From: Conus ventricosus
Lineage: Eukaryota; Mollusca; Gastropoda; Neogastropoda; Conidae
Direction: 5' to 3'
NCBI GenBank assembly: GCA_018398815.1
Contig: CM031615.1
Span: 52,044,749 to 52,108,748, forward strand
Length of the DNA stretch: 64,000 nt
A program made the translations under genes and the position numbers. The stretch's first letter is position 1. Every line of letters starts with the position of its first letter. This document shows, one piece after another, positions 37,201 through 50,766 of the stretch. The notes beneath the pieces are model-generated. The model was given only the letters and a program-made list of their open reading frames with translations. It was not told the DNA's origin and searched no databases.

Positions 37201-38800
37201 GTTTGCTTTTGTGTTCTGTTTTTCTTTTTTCCTTCTTTAATTGCTGAGCAGATTACCGGTTTTATTTGACCGATTTGCCTCTGCCGGGTTAATTTGCTGC
37301 ACTGGTTTTTAAATGAACATGACTGGCGCAATCAATCTCACAGCTTCTGTAAGGTTAACCGTGTCAATTCAAATGTGTTTCAATGTCAAATTCTTTCAAT
37401 CAAATTCGCCAGCATCGTTATCATTATCATCATTACAGCTTTTGTTAACATTGTTGTTGCTGTTGTTGGTTGTTACTGCTGTCGTTGTTGATGTAGTTGC
37501 TGTTGTTGTTGTTGTTGTAACCAGGTGCTACCATGTGCACTTAACACTAGCAGGCAAAATGTTTCGTTCTACAGCTACTCCCTCCCTTACCTCCATTGAT
37601 AGATGAATCTTGATTATTTCGTGTAAAATCTTTAAATTTTGCATGCCTCGGGATTAACAAAAAAAACTTAGACGCTATGCATCACTGAAGTAACAACACA
37701 GAAAACAAAGTTTTATTTGTTACAATATCAGATTGGAAAGCCCATAATTATTTTCTCTAAAATGATACTTTGCACACTAGAAATTGTTGCGCCATTTTTT
37801 AACCCCCAGGGGTGAAACGTTAAGCACTTTTTTGATTTCGCACATAGTATGAGAGAACCTGTAAGTAAAGTTTGTAGCTCTCATTTTGCATCTCGCATGC
37901 TTAGGATATTTTCTATACAATCTTGCGATCATACGGAATGACTGACAATGCCGATCTTTCTTGAACTGTCACCTTCTTCGTATCATTCTTTGTCACTGTT
38001 AGAGACCGTGGCTAAATAGTCATTCTACGAAATTGAGACTTTTCGATTCAAATCCTGTTAATGATTCCATCTCTATGATAAACACAACTGAAATTGTATA
38101 TGAAGTGTTATTCGTTAATAAGTAAATGTCCATAGAATATAATAAAAACAAATTGTATCAAAAGCTCCCGGGCGAGAAGGAAACCAGTCGTGTTTTGTAA
38201 GCTTTTATTTTCAAAAACAAAATTTACTGCTCAGACACAGTTTTGGATAATCAGTTTCATATGTATGAATACTGTCAAATGCCTGCCATTCTTTCATTGT
38301 ACAAATATTTTACGCTGTTTGGTATTTATTGTCGCAATGGGGGGAAATGCGATGGTTTAAAGTGGGTTCATTCTCTGATTTTACTTGTCAATATCTTCCT
38401 ACAGCAACATTATCAAAAGTGACATACATCTTTTTATTCCATGGGTTCTGATGTTTTCATTAATAGTTGATAATATATATGTTCAAATACTTTGAACTGA
38501 CAACCAGCCAGCCAACACGGACGCTGCGACAGAATACACTTCTGACAATTCTAGCCTCTCTAGTCCCGTTTCTTGTGCCACGGCGTTGTTGGCTTTGCAA
38601 AATGTGTCAGGGGTCAAGTGGATTACTTCGTGCCGTTTTACATCTGTAGCTGGCTTCTTTTGTTCCTAATTTGTAGTTTTGTACAGACATTCGCGTATAA
38701 TTATGTGCAACCACTTGTGCGTGCATGTGTATTGAGAAAAAGGGGGGTGGAGGTGGGGTGGGGTGCAGTCGGGGAGAACAAAAGGGTGAGGATGTGCGTA
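37201..38800. other. Unique sequence without recognised gene
   Basis: TTG-rich short repeats at about 37447-37517; the remainder is AT-rich with no supported feature. Confidence 0.5.
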
Positions 38801-38885
38801 TCTATATATTTATGTATGTATGTATGTATGTGTGTGTGTATGTAGGCCTATGTGTGCATGTATGTGTGTGTATGTGTGTCTGTCT
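38801..38885. repeat. (TATG)n/(TG)n short repeat
   Basis: TATGTATG and TGTGTATG tetranucleotides, imperfect. Confidence 0.75.
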
Positions 38886-38952
38886 ACTTATCTGTGCATA
38901 TTCGCGCTTTCTATTTACTGGATTCTGCTACTCACATCCATACACCACTGAC

Positions 38953-39502
38953 CTGAGTCGCCCTGTTGAGGACGTCCACGTGGAATCTTCACCGATCGGA
39001 AAGGCCAGAATCCGCTGATGTGCTCTGGTAGCTGAGACAGCATGTCTTTCAGAAACAGCAACGGCTTCGTTGTAGAGCCCTGTCTGTAAACCCCAGGCGC
39101 GGGAGGACACTGCGGGGGAAGAATCAACATGTTCTCGCCAGGAAACACCTCCTCCTCCTCCTCCTCCTCCTCTTCCTCCTCCTCCTCGTCCTCCTCCCCC
39201 TCTGCTTCTTGACAACATCTCTCGGGATTCTCAGCAGCGCACACACCACAAAAGGAGACCCTCGTGGCGGGAAACGCCGAGGATTTCTGGGCATCATCGT
39301 GCTCCGCCGAGGTCAGAAAAAAGTCGTGGAGCAGCAGCTCGTTCGATCCATCTCCATCCTCAACAACGTCGGAAGGGGAGCTGGAGGGGGTGGTGCAGCA
39401 GGAGGTCTGAGAGCTCGGGCAGGGCACGATGATAGGGTCATCGTGGTCGACTGTGGACAGGCTGGGGGTCACCGTCTCCCTGCCCTTTCGTGGCTGACTG
39501 GT
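38953..39502 (-). CDS. Candidate coding exon of unrecognised gene, poly-Glu region
   Basis: On the minus strand the frame is open from 39637 to 38915. Within it CCTCTATCACAG (acceptor at 39504-39503) and GACTCAG/GTCAGT (strong donor after 38953) bound a 550-base exon. It is GC-rich, unlike its surroundings, and reads Ser/Asp-rich sequence (PSSSPSDVVEDGDGS), then NELLLHDFFLTSAEHDDAQK, RVSFCGVCAAENPERCCQEA, a run of about 14 Glu encoded by a GAG repeat, and PLLFLKDMLSQLPEHISGFW. No frameshift is visible. The donor leaves phase 1, which matches the phase-1 acceptors at the head of the 32761-34539 open frame, so the two may belong to one minus-strand gene; this is inference. The family is not recognised. 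The proline-rich part above 39502 is probably intron. Confidence 0.5.
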
Positions 39503-39525
39503 CTGTGATAGAGGAGAGTTGGAAG

Positions 39526-39620
39526 GCGGGGAGGGGGGGGGGGGGGGGAGGAGGAGGAGAGGTGGAGGTGGGGTGGGGGTGGGGGTAAAGAAGGTGAGGA
39601 GGGAAAGAGGGTGGGGGAAG
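39526..39620. repeat. G-rich purine tract
   Basis: A run of about 18 G at 39532-39549 within GGGGA/GGAGG repeats. On the minus strand this is the C/T-rich tract just ahead of the candidate acceptor at 39504. Confidence 0.85.
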
Positions 39621-41520
39621 GTTTGAATGTCCTTCATGCATTATTGCACCGGCATGTTCTCATCATAACAAGTTACCTAGGGGTGGTTTCTGCATGCGCG
39701 AAGCAGCAGAAGAATAAGGAGGAAAAGAGCGGCAGCAGCTGCAACAGCAGCGGCAGTTGTTGTTGTTGTTGTCGTTGTCGTCGTCAGTGAGGCATAGAAA
39801 GTCCAAGGACTGAGATTCCATGTACGGTGAATGCGTGCTTTCTTTCCCTAAAGTGTATCAAACTAGAGAACAACCCAAAGACTTCAAATGTATGAGACGT
39901 TTCCATTGTTTGCCACTCTCGTTTGTCTAAAATCCATGCCAAAGCGCGGCCATTTATCGCAGTTCCAGACCCTCATTTTGTCTGGCCTCTGATGGGCATC
40001 ACAACTTTTACATGCACCAGAAAGACTAACTTTCCCCCCCCTGGAAGGCTCGCTTATTGTCGTAAGACACCATTAACATTCAAGTAACCAGTCAACTATA
40101 ACAGTACCTATTCTTAAGGACGGAAGGGTTCTAAATCTGTCTCAGACACGATACTTTGTAATAAAGCTATACACACAACTAGCGTTAAGTGAAGGACAAG
40201 TGCTTCCTTAATCAGTCACAGATACACATGCGCAGACAGACGAACATGCATAAGTGGCTGAAGCAGGGTGTTTAAATGGGTTGTTTTGTTTAACCATATA
40301 AGTGAAATCTCAGATACTATACTCTACTCCCCCCCCCCCCCCCCCCTCCAAAAAAAAAAATAAAGAAGAAGATGTTAAAAACTTTGTTATTCTCGTTTTT
40401 GATGTGTAAATGATGCTGACGCAAACAGTTTGCCTTCACCGTAAGCTAATAAAAACTGCACACCGCTAAGTTGTTCGTGACAAATCATCCATTGTTTAAT
40501 GCGAAACCGGAAGCTAGAGGTTCTATGACCAGTCTCTTAAAATCCCCTGACATGAAGCTCACTTTGAAAGCATCATCCCATCGTTTGATCACTTTTGTAA
40601 TGTTACGCCATAATTCATAACAGAAAGAAATCTGGAATCCAGTTTCTTTTTTGCAAGTAACATTATGGGTATTTTTCTGTGACGTCAGTACTACAATAAG
40701 CAAACAAGCAATATTCGCATCAGAAAAAGTAGATAATTCCAAAGTTCAATCCCTTCCCTTAATCCACCCCTTCTCCGTTCATAAACACACTCACCAAAAC
40801 ACAAAAACAAACATACCTAAAAGGCTGAAAGTCTGAACAGAAAGTACTTTAAAAAAATCCTTTATTGTTTGAAACTTACGCAGCCGTTTTTTTTTTGTAC
40901 TTTGTTTAAACAAACAAATAATCATCCAAACAAACAGCAAAGAAGCATAGCGTAACAGTATAAAGGGAAAAAAAAACCTCTCCGGAGTGTTAACTGCCAT
41001 AAAGAATACAAACATTAACACCTTCACTTTGTGTTTCTGAGAATCACCCGTCTCTATGGGCGTCGATTTGAGAATGAGCATACCGAATTATTCAATGGAA
41101 AAAAAAACAAAAAACCGAAACTTGAAAACAAATCATTACAAGGTCATACAATGTCAATCATAAAAGCTGACTTGTTTTGTGGAATCATGCTGTGCAGGAC
41201 TGTGAAGGTAGTGTTCATGAACACACAATAACCCCTTACACTGCTACAGGGGGAGCTGCAGCACGTATTGCGTATTACTGGTACCTTTATTTGATGTCAC
41301 GAGCATGAGAGCGCATGCTTTACAATGAAGGTGCCAGAAAAGGACGGTCGTGTATGTTCCCCCAAATACAAAGCTGAGTGAATATACTGGATTCAGTACA
41401 TTCACCTCTGCTTCCCCCCCCCCCCCCCCCCCCCCTCCCCAGCCAGAGTTCCAAGAGGTTAAGTTAGCAAGAAAAGACAGTCTGATTCAATACTATTCAA
41501 CTACCGACCACCTAAAAGCA
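39621..41520. other. Unique sequence with poly-C and CAG-like short runs
   Basis: CAGCAG/GTTGTT/GTCGTC triplets at about 39708-39785, poly-C at 40329-40347 and 41415-41436. No gene recognised. A minus-strand frame at 40791-41081 and others lack convincing composition. Confidence 0.5.
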
Positions 41521-41800
41521 GCCTTGGCTAGATGATTAGCGTGTTCAGAGCCTGCGGAACCGATGGTTTCGAGTTCGAACCACTCGTAGAGTAGGATTTC
41601 TTTGGCTTGAAAACCCTCTCTGTCCGCCCAACCGCAAATGGTTATCATGCTTCAGGGAAGGCTGAATTCATGAGGCAGATGGCAGTGGGACAGGTACCGC
41701 CCTCCCTTACGCTTGTGTGCCCTAGACACGGTGAATCTCTGACAATTCACTGCCTTGACGCTATAGGAACTTTAAACATTTCCTTTTATCCCGCCGCCTC
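41520..41800 (+). mobile_element. tRNA-derived SINE fragment (second family)
   Basis: A tRNA-like head with an A-box-like TGGCTAGATGATTAGCGTG and a clear B box in GGTTTCGAGTTCGAACCAC (about 41563-41582) is followed by a body containing GGGACAGGTACCGCCCTCCC and GTGTGCCCTAGACACGGTGA. It differs from the SINE at 10491 and 46790. The ends are not delimited and no target duplication is evident. Confidence 0.7.
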
Positions 41801-43432
<1,632 letters not shown>

Positions 43433-43487
<55 letters not shown>

Positions 43488-43506
43488 GAAAGAAAGAAAG
43501 AAAGAA
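43433..43506. repeat. Poly-A followed by (GAAA)n
   Basis: About 40 A residues then GAAAA and GAAA repeats. It may be an old retroposon tail, but no body is recognised to its left. Confidence 0.85.
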
Positions 43507-43592
43507 ACTGGAGATCAAATCACGTCAAATTCAGTATAAAAACTACGTACCATAGATAACAAAAATTAAGACGAGACAATCTGGTGGTTTCT

Positions 43593-43594
43593 TT

Positions 43595-43661
<67 letters not shown>

Positions 43662-43849
43662 CCTCCCTCCCCCTCTCCCCCCACCCTCCCCCCTCTCTCT
43701 CTCTCACTGGGCGCTGCTCATGATGACAGTGTGTTCTTCAAGAACCATCTATGATATCCAACCATAATTATTGGGTAGCTTGACGTAGCATAACGACGTT
43801 CCTGCACGCCTAGTGGTTGCTGATGCTCTGCACGCCCGCTCCGTAATAG

Positions 43850-43928
<79 letters not shown>

Positions 43929-43940
43929 AGGAGGATCGCT

Positions 43941-44015
<75 letters not shown>

Positions 44016-44034
44016 AGGAGGATCGCTTATTCTG
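43593..44034. repeat. (CT)n tracts, with a duplicated tract-plus-linker unit
   Basis: One CT tract at 43593-43705 with CCCC interruptions. Two further pure CT tracts at about 43851-43921 and 43946-44010 are each followed by the same linker TTCGATAGGAGGATCGCTTA, so a roughly 89-base unit is duplicated. Confidence 0.92.
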
Positions 44035-44308
44035 TCTATGTGTGCTGAATTTTTTTCTTCTTTGAAATCAATTTCTTTATTCTTGTTTGTTGTTTCAATC
44101 GCTTTGTTTCCTTTTAAAGTCATCTACGCCTTAAATGTTAATGGATGAACAACTCATCAACTTTTAATGCATTTGTGAAGATATGTGTGTTTGTTACAAT
44201 TTTTGTAAGTCTTGGTTGCTAGTTATGCTTAGTTAGTCCCTTAGCGGGGCAAGGGCCGAATGAAAAAAAAAGCATGTGTTTACTTATCTGTTACCCTTGG
44301 AAATGAAG

Positions 44309-44344
<36 letters not shown>

Positions 44345-44363
44345 TTCATCATCATCATCATCA
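44309..44363. repeat. (ATC)n microsatellite
   Basis: ATCATC triplets with one CTTC interruption. Confidence 0.92.
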
Positions 44364-45116
44364 CCTAAATCAGTGCGCTGGTGTTTCTTCAAGAGACTAA
44401 TACCATAAAACGGCACTCTGGGAAGGTCTGTAATGAGGCCGTCTCAAAGACGAAGCAGGACGAAAGTCGCTGGAGCGCTCACAAGTCCCTTAAAATTCGG
44501 CGGTCTACGCAGACTACGACCGAATGGGCAGTTTTTTCAGCCCAACACCATAAGGAGTGCCCCCTTGTCTGCCTGGCTCAGAGTATGGTATCCCAAGCCA
44601 AGGTAAAGTAGTCTGGCAGCGCTCCATCGCCGATCATCCGACATTTCCAAAAGACGTCCCCCGGCGACACAGACTACACCCGCCGCCACCCATATGACTG
44701 GAAGGATTGCTGCGCCGCCTGACACTGACCTCTCACATCAGTGTCCCTCAAAGGAGAGCTGCCACCTCTCCCTTGGCGTCCGCTGTTATTCCGCCTCACC
44801 GCACAGGACCATCGCCACCCCAGCACGAAGAAGGCCGCCTGGTGGCCATGAAGACAGCCTTCAGTTTGGGGGAAAGAGGCGAAGTACACCGACGCCCATC
44901 GTCGGCCAACCAACACCCGAATTTGAACTAAAGTTCAAAAGGAAGCAGAGCTCAGAGTCCCTACACGGAACTCGCCCACTACTGCCAGCGACAATAGTCG
45001 CCACGGAATATGCAGACACATGTCTGCGAGCATACCTTGTCCTTAAGGGCCTCCGGCCAATACGACGTTACTCTCACCCATCAAGTCAAGTCAAAGTCTG
45101 TGATGAATTGGGCTCT
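44364..45116. other. GC-richer unclassified segment
   Basis: Base composition rises over 44380-45080 compared with its flanks. Frames on both strands are short. It may be a fragment of an interspersed repeat, but no family is recognised. Confidence 0.35.
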
Positions 45117-45420
45117 TATAGTAATTATTTCTGTAAATGTTTGCCAAATTTCAAGCAAATCATCTATAAGTAGCTCTCATAGTAATACCTTTTGCAAATG
45201 TCTGCGACATTTCAAGTAAACCATCTATAAGTAGCTCTCATAGTAATACCTTTTGTAGATGTCTGCCACATTTCAAGTAAATCATCGATAAGTAGCACTC
45301 ATAGTAATACCTTTTGTAGATGTCTGTCACATTTCAAGCAAATCATCTATAAATAGCTCTTATAGTAATACCTTTTGTAAATGTCTGCCACATTTCAAGT
45401 AAATCACCTATAGGTACTGC
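45117..45420. repeat. 61-bp tandem repeat, five copies
   Basis: AGTAATACCTTTTGTAAATG, TCTGCCACATTTCAAGTAAA and TCATCTATAAGTAGCTCTCAT recur; the TAGTAATACC landmark is spaced 61-62 bases. Confidence 0.93.
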
Positions 45421-46084
45421 CAACGTTAAAGGCGATGAAGCGGCGGATGGGTCCCCTGCTTACCGTGACCTCGCTCTCGGGAAGATCCGACCTCGTTTTG
45501 ATCCTACATCCAAATTGAGGGCAAAAATGTAATCGCTTTTTAAATAGGGATGTACAAATCTCGCGCTCATACCGCTTCCTCGCCGACCTTCTGCACGTGT
45601 GACTGAAAATGTTGCTTCTCCGCCGCAGGCAGGGAGGGCCTGAGAATGAGTCATGGCATATGATAAATCATACATGAAGGAAGAAAAATGAAGGCAGCGT
45701 CACCTAGTGGAAAGAGGTTTGTGCGAGCTGCTTTGACGCTCTGGCGAATTTTATGCGGTGCATGGAATAGGAGGTAAGTTGTTCCAAAGTGCGCCTTCAC
45801 TTCTGCTGCACGAAATTTAACAGACTGGGGGCTCGCTTAGGTCATATTACTGAACTTTGATCTAGATTTTCCACTTTTGCAAGAGTCTGCCCGGTTTCAT
45901 ATGAATTACGACGTTCGGTCGTAGCTTAACCTCACTCGGAAAGTTCAAAGCGATGTGATGGCGGGTCAGGGGGATGCAATACCATGATGAGTCGATCTGT
46001 TTGTTACCTTTTTTGTGTGTGGACGTAACCTCTCGCGATCTTAGATTTTGGGGTCACGTGGCTCCTGTGTGTACTCAGAGAGCT
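45421..46084. other. Unique sequence without recognised gene
   Basis: A 71-codon minus-strand frame at 45460-45675 is not supported by splice sites or family. Confidence 0.4.
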
Positions 46085-46190
46085 CGTTTTGCAATCAAGA
46101 CGAAAAGACCTATGAGGTCGAAACGCGTTATGTTGTCTTGTAATTCGTTTCTCCACGCTATTCGGTGGAGTCATAATAATTACTTCTAAA
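46085..46190 (+). repeat. Dispersed repeat with GACCT..AGGTCGAAACGCG motif, copy 1
   Basis: AAAAGACCTATGAGGTCGAAACGCG followed by TTGTCTTGTAATTCGTTT aligns with the reverse complement of 58540-58640. The short hairpin followed by CGAAAC resembles the hairpin-plus-GAAAC part of hammerhead motifs carried by Penelope-like elements, but the rest of the core is imperfect. Confidence 0.6.
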
Positions 46191-46789
46191 ATTCACATTG
46201 AAAAAAATCACAAGTTTCTCTTCAGATGTCCGATTGTGATACTCTTTGTACTTTATAATTGCAATTTTTTTTTCTCTTCCTGACGGCGGAGTTAATGTTT
46301 AGATCCAGTGGTATCTCTGTTTATTCACGTCCCTATTTGAAATCGTAAATTCCTACTCAAACAGCCCATTGATCTACTTTCTGCGGTACTTCTTTGCAGT
46401 TATTTACTCATGGTAATATTGACATTTACTTATTTTCTTCTTAGTCACGTACATGTAAAATTGGCTTAACTTAAGTTTAAAAGAGGGGTCCAGTTACTTG
46501 AAATAATACAATGTGATTTAAGTGACAGTGAATTTCTACGTTTCTGTATATTCATATATATCATAATCTACGTACCTGTAACGGCCATTTTCCCGGTCGC
46601 ATTTTTGTACACGACCAGACCATTTTCAGGCTGGTGGTTTACCTAATGATGATGTCGGAGAGTCGATGGAAACAGGTCATAATGGCGTATCAACACATGA
46701 CGTCGCCAGAATACGTCATTATCCTGAAGTGTATGCGTCATTTCATTGTGACATCTGTGTCACGTAACAAAAGAAGTCCCTCTACCTCT
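46191..46789. other. Unique AT-rich sequence
   Basis: No supported feature. Confidence 0.5.
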
Positions 46790-47332
46790 GGAGCCGGAAT
46801 AGCTCAGTTGGTAGAGCGCCTGACTCGTAATCTTGGTGATCCTGGGGTTGCGGGTTCGAACCTCCGCCGGGGCGTTTCGGTACAGGGGGATTTTTCCCTC
46901 GGAGTTAACATTGGTTCTGACTCCATTTTCCCATACAGTCCTTCGAATGAGACTATAAACCGAGGTTCCGTGTGTGAACGCATGCATAACATCTTGCACA
47001 CACGTAAAATCCCATCACCAACTTTCGGAAGAGTAGGCCAGTTTGGCCGTTAGTATGGATGACACGTTACACATAGCATGCACCCTGCGTGAGAAATGGA
47101 AAGAATGAAGGAAGTAAGGAAAATGAGTGATCGATATTGAACGATACTGACTGGATGACACGGGAAACAACTGAATGAAGCGCCAGCTGGCAGCTCTTCA
47201 GTCGGCACTACCCAGGTAGGCAGCCCGTTGTGTAAACGAGTGTTGATTGTAAAGTGCTTAGAGCTTGGCCTCTAGCCGAGAATAGGCGCTATATAAGTAT
47301 TCATTATTATTATTATTATTATATTCTTTTCT
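46790..47332 (+). mobile_element. Full-length tRNA-derived SINE, plus orientation
   Basis: Starts GGAGCCGGAATAGCTCAGTT, with the A box at about 46802 and the B box GGGTTCGAACC at about 46852. The anticodon-position triplet reads CGT. A conserved body follows, ending AGAATAGGCGCTATATAAGT and a (TTA)n tail at about 47303-47332. It is the same family as the copy at 10491-11017 (minus) and differs at only scattered positions and small indels. The long non-tRNA body and the tail show it is a SINE, not a tRNA gene. Confidence 0.92.
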
Positions 47333-47595
47333 GGCAGTCGAATTTCTCCACGTCTTCAAATTCCGAATAATCCATGAAAACAGGAAACAACTGTTACCTG
47401 AATTTCACATATAATTTCGTGTCAAAAACAGACAATCGATTTTGTAAGGTTACGGTTTTTTTTAATTGAAATGAAAATGCGCCAAGGTTTATTACTCTTG
47501 AATACTGTTTATTTATGTTAGCCTACTGAAGTGATTTAAGTCGATGGGTCCGCGTGTCACTGTGTCTGCGTGTCGTTGATTCTATCAACCGACAC

Positions 47596-47597
<2 letters not shown>
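47333..47597. other. Unique sequence
   Basis: No supported feature. Confidence 0.5.
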
Positions 47598-47686
<89 letters not shown>

Positions 47687-47698
47687 ACCCCTTCTCCC

Positions 47699-47744
<46 letters not shown>

Positions 47745-47745
47745 C
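47598..47745. repeat. (CT)n(CA)n(CT)n compound microsatellite
   Basis: CT run, then CA run, then a second CT run, with short C-rich joins. Confidence 0.93.
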
Positions 47746-47939
47746 CCCCTTTCTCTTTCACTTTCTTTCTATACCTCCTCAACCGAGGTCCTATCTAGAT
47801 CTGAGCATTTTATTGGGTCACGTCACGTGGGCCTATTTCCATTTCCGTTTCCTGTTGGACTTAACGTTTTGTGTCAAATACAAATGGCTACATTGATGAG
47901 AGGTGAACGCGCAGGGGAGGGGGGGGGGGATGCTGGTAC

Positions 47940-49058
47940 ATACGTGGCAATGTGAAAGTCAAGGTCGCTTTGTGTGGCGATGCTGGCGGCGCACCGACTG
48001 TTCTGCACGAATAACAATGAATGTTTTCGACAGAAATGATGTCAGTTCGAACATTCGGGTGTTTCAACGCTCAATCCACCCTCACGAGCCTGAGTCAGAT
48101 ATGGTGGAAAGATCTCGCATGAGACAGGAAATGCGGGCAGATGTTGCAGACGACCCTACTCGCCCGAGTCCTCGGATATATTCTGCGGCTATTGGTCGCG
48201 AACAGCGCCATGTGAGAGTGCAGGGAGGAGGAGACAGGCCGCCAATTCCATCGTATCAATCTGTGAGAGATCAGCGATAGAGAGAACCAGAAGGACATTG
48301 GTGCCACCTCTGCCAGAGGACGTTGATGATGTTCAAATTTATCCACCATGGAATGAAACCTGGAATGGAGATCGATTTCTCCTTCACCTGGATGGCAACT
48401 GGGGAATCGCTGTTTGTGCAACAGAAGAGAATCTGCAAGCACTCGGGACATGCAGGACGATCTACGTAGATGGGACATTTCGTTCATGTCCTAGACCATA
48501 TACTCAGATTGTCATCATCCTTGGACATGTACGTGGGCATATCGTCCCACTTATATACGCTCTCATGGAAACCAGAACAAGTGGTGTATACCGCCAGGTC
48601 TTGGAGCGTCTGAAAACGAAAATACGACAGCTGACACAACACAATTAGGGTGTGCACCAGGTGATATGTGACTTTGAGCAAGCCCTTCGCAATGCTATTG
48701 AGACAGAACTTCCAGCCTCAAGAATTGCAGGGTGTTATACTTCCATTTCAAGCAGAATTTGAGGAAGCGAGTTCAAGAGCATGGCCTTGCGGGCCATATG
48801 GGAACAATCATCCAGTGCAACGGTTGTCAAGAAGATATTTGCACTTGGGTGTCTACCCCTTCCTCTGGTGCGAATGAACTTTGGCAACTTGGTGAACTTG
48901 AACAGAACTCAAAGACTGATACAAAACCTCCCTGGCCTTCGCGAGTTCATGAACTACGTGAGAAACACTTATCTCAACCACAGTGGAAGTTTTCCATCAG
49001 TCCTTTGGAACGTGTATGGACAAAGAATGGAACAAAGGACAAACAACCATGCTGAAGG
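47940..49058 (+). pseudogene. MULE-type transposase with FLYWCH-like finger, broken
   Basis: The N-terminus holds a FLYWCH-like zinc finger: WRC, five residues, C, 24 residues, then HPH (about 47973-48088). After a stop at 48278 and a frame change comes VPPLPEDVDDVQIYPPW and then the transposase: YVDGTFRSCPRPYTQ (first Asp, about 48468), VIPLIYALM-like HIVPLIYALMETRTSG, an in-frame TAG at 48646, VICDFEQALRNAIETEL (second Asp, about 48670), FHFKQNLRKRVQEHGL in another frame, and finally WNVYGQRMEQRTNNHAEG, where the Glu of NNHAEG sits at the third catalytic position. The order D-D-E and the DGTF and DFE blocks match MULE transposase domains common in mollusc genomes. Coding stops where a LINE has inserted just after NNHAEG. 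Non-functional as read. Confidence 0.88.
49039..49058 (+). repeat. Target-site duplication, left copy
   Basis: ACAAACAACCATGCTGAAGG, identical to 55831-55850; it lies in the MULE frame (codons for TNNHAEG). Confidence 0.93.
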
Positions 49059-49238
49059 GAGTCGGTGAGTAACACTCGTGGCGTGCGGTCACGGATTTGT
49101 TCGCTCTTCGCCGTGCCGATTCGATCTAAGCCTACGCGAGTTTTCAACTTAGTGCTTTTTTTGTTCGCTTTTCAATCTCAGTGTTTTTTCAACGTTTTTC
49201 CTCTCTCTTCGTGACCGTTAAACGCGGATAAAAGCAAA

Positions 49239-50306
49239 ATGTCTTCCGTCCAGCCCGTTTTTTCTAAAAAATCGGGACATTCCGGACTCGGCTGAAAACC
49301 GCGTAACAGGACTGGAACTGTGTCTGGCTGCGGAGCGTACGGCAGGCAGTGGCAGCATCGTTGGTGCCCAGGACATCAGAGGCCTTTGGAGGATCTACCC
49401 AGCTACCAGACAGCAAGGAACGATCTTCTGGTCAAAGGTATGACTGTCCGGAATACTCTGATCCAATTAGCCAACACCAATCCGTTTATTCTGAGAGAGG
49501 ATTCCGGGAAGAAAAACCTGCTACGAAGGTGTGGGTGGCAGACATTCCTATGTCTGTAGCCAACAGTGAAATAGAACACTCCTTAACTAAAATTGGATGT
49601 GAACTCCGATCTGATATCAAAATGGAACGATACAGGGATGCAGACAATAAACTTACTAGATTTGAAACGGGGAGAAGATTCGTCTTCATAACCCTCCCAG
49701 CTAACCCTCTCGAAAAAACATTAAAAGTAGGTCCATTCACTGCCAAAATTTTCCACAAAGAACAGAAAAATGTTATGAAATCCGTTGTTTGCTCAAACTG
49801 TCTGCAGCCTAACCACCATGTGTCTGTGTGTGTGAATGAGGTTGTGTGTCGTGAGTGCAAGGAACCAGGGCATAAGAGAGGAGATATCCGCTGTAAAGGC
49901 CGGCCAGACAGTCAGGTCAGGACAAGGAGAGTTTACCTCCCACTGGTTCTCCTAAGACTCCTCAACCAGGCCACTCCGGAAGCAAGATTTCCGACCCACC
50001 CTCTTCCTCTCCTGCCTCCAAATCAATTGGTAAGGGAGATACACGCGGCGGGAAAGGTAAGCCCACTGCCAGTGACAAAAAAAGTCAACGAGAAAAGTCT
50101 GATCGAGGGCGGGCGGTTTCTAAGCGCCAAACAACCCTACATTCTAGTATGGCCCCCACTCAGACAATATAAGGAACCGTTCAGAAACTCCAAAGCGCCA
50201 GCGATGTCGTGAGCAGGACAGCCCTTCAGCACCAAGAGAAAAACTGGCTAAATGTGATGCAGACACTGAAGAGGAACGATCAGATGTTTCCGAATACGAA
50301 AAATAA
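49239..50306 (+). pseudogene. LINE ORF1, gag-like with zinc knuckles, frame-shifted
   Basis: The likely start is ATG at 49239 (MSSVQPVFSKKSGHSGLG) with a stop soon after. The frame at 49349 carries KVWVADIPMSVANSEIEHSL (RNA-recognition-like beta-alpha-beta region) and two knuckles, CSNCLQPNHHVSVC (CX2CX4HX4C) and CRECKEPGHKRGDIRC (CX2CX4HX6C), at about 49794-49895. After about 49915 the better frame changes to a Ser/Pro/Lys-rich stretch (SPKTPQPGHSGSKISDPPSS), and the acidic tail CDADTEEERSDVSEYEK ends at TAA 50304-50306. ORF1 proteins of Tx1-type elements bind the element RNA in the ribonucleoprotein. Three breaks are visible: near 49294, 49915 and 50170. Confidence 0.85.
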
Positions 50307-50766
50307 CCTGCTTGAATGTCAGCGTCATTGTTGCTTGTGTGTCGGCGTTTAAACTTACTGTGTATCTTGGTCTTTTGTCTGGCTATTTGTTTGCCAGCCT
50401 GTTTGCTGCCTGTCTGTCTACTCCCCCCCCCCCACCCCCCTCCCCAACGCCCCAACAGTCCTCCATCCTCCACTCTTCTCCTCTCATTCATGTCGAGTAT
50501 TACATTCTCTCTCCCCTCCCCCCCCCCTCTCTCTCTCTCTCTCTCCCTCGCTCTCCTTCTGTCTGTCTATTGCCCCCTTTTCTCATTCTACAACTGCCTC
50601 CTTTTCCTCCTCTCCGTCTGTCCCCCTTTCTTCTTTTCTGCACCCCCGTTGTCTTACCTCCCCCCCCCCCCCCTTTTTTTTTTCTCTCAGATAGAAATGC
50701 CAATGTTGACTTTTGTGGGAGCTCAGTGCTTTGTTTTAGTCATACATTTATCTTTCTTAGTAGATA

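Noticed and set aside
38915..39637. Whole 240-codon frame as a protein start to stop
   Set aside because: The proline-rich part above 39502 reads through a pyrimidine tract ahead of an acceptor; the real coding part is probably only 38953-39502.
46790..46875. tRNA gene with CGT anticodon position
   Set aside because: The tRNA-like head is followed by a conserved 450-base body and tail and occurs in two copies, so it is a SINE promoter region.
47557..47955. Frames across 47557-47955
   Set aside because: Mostly CT/CA microsatellite translation; the transposase relic begins only around 47940.
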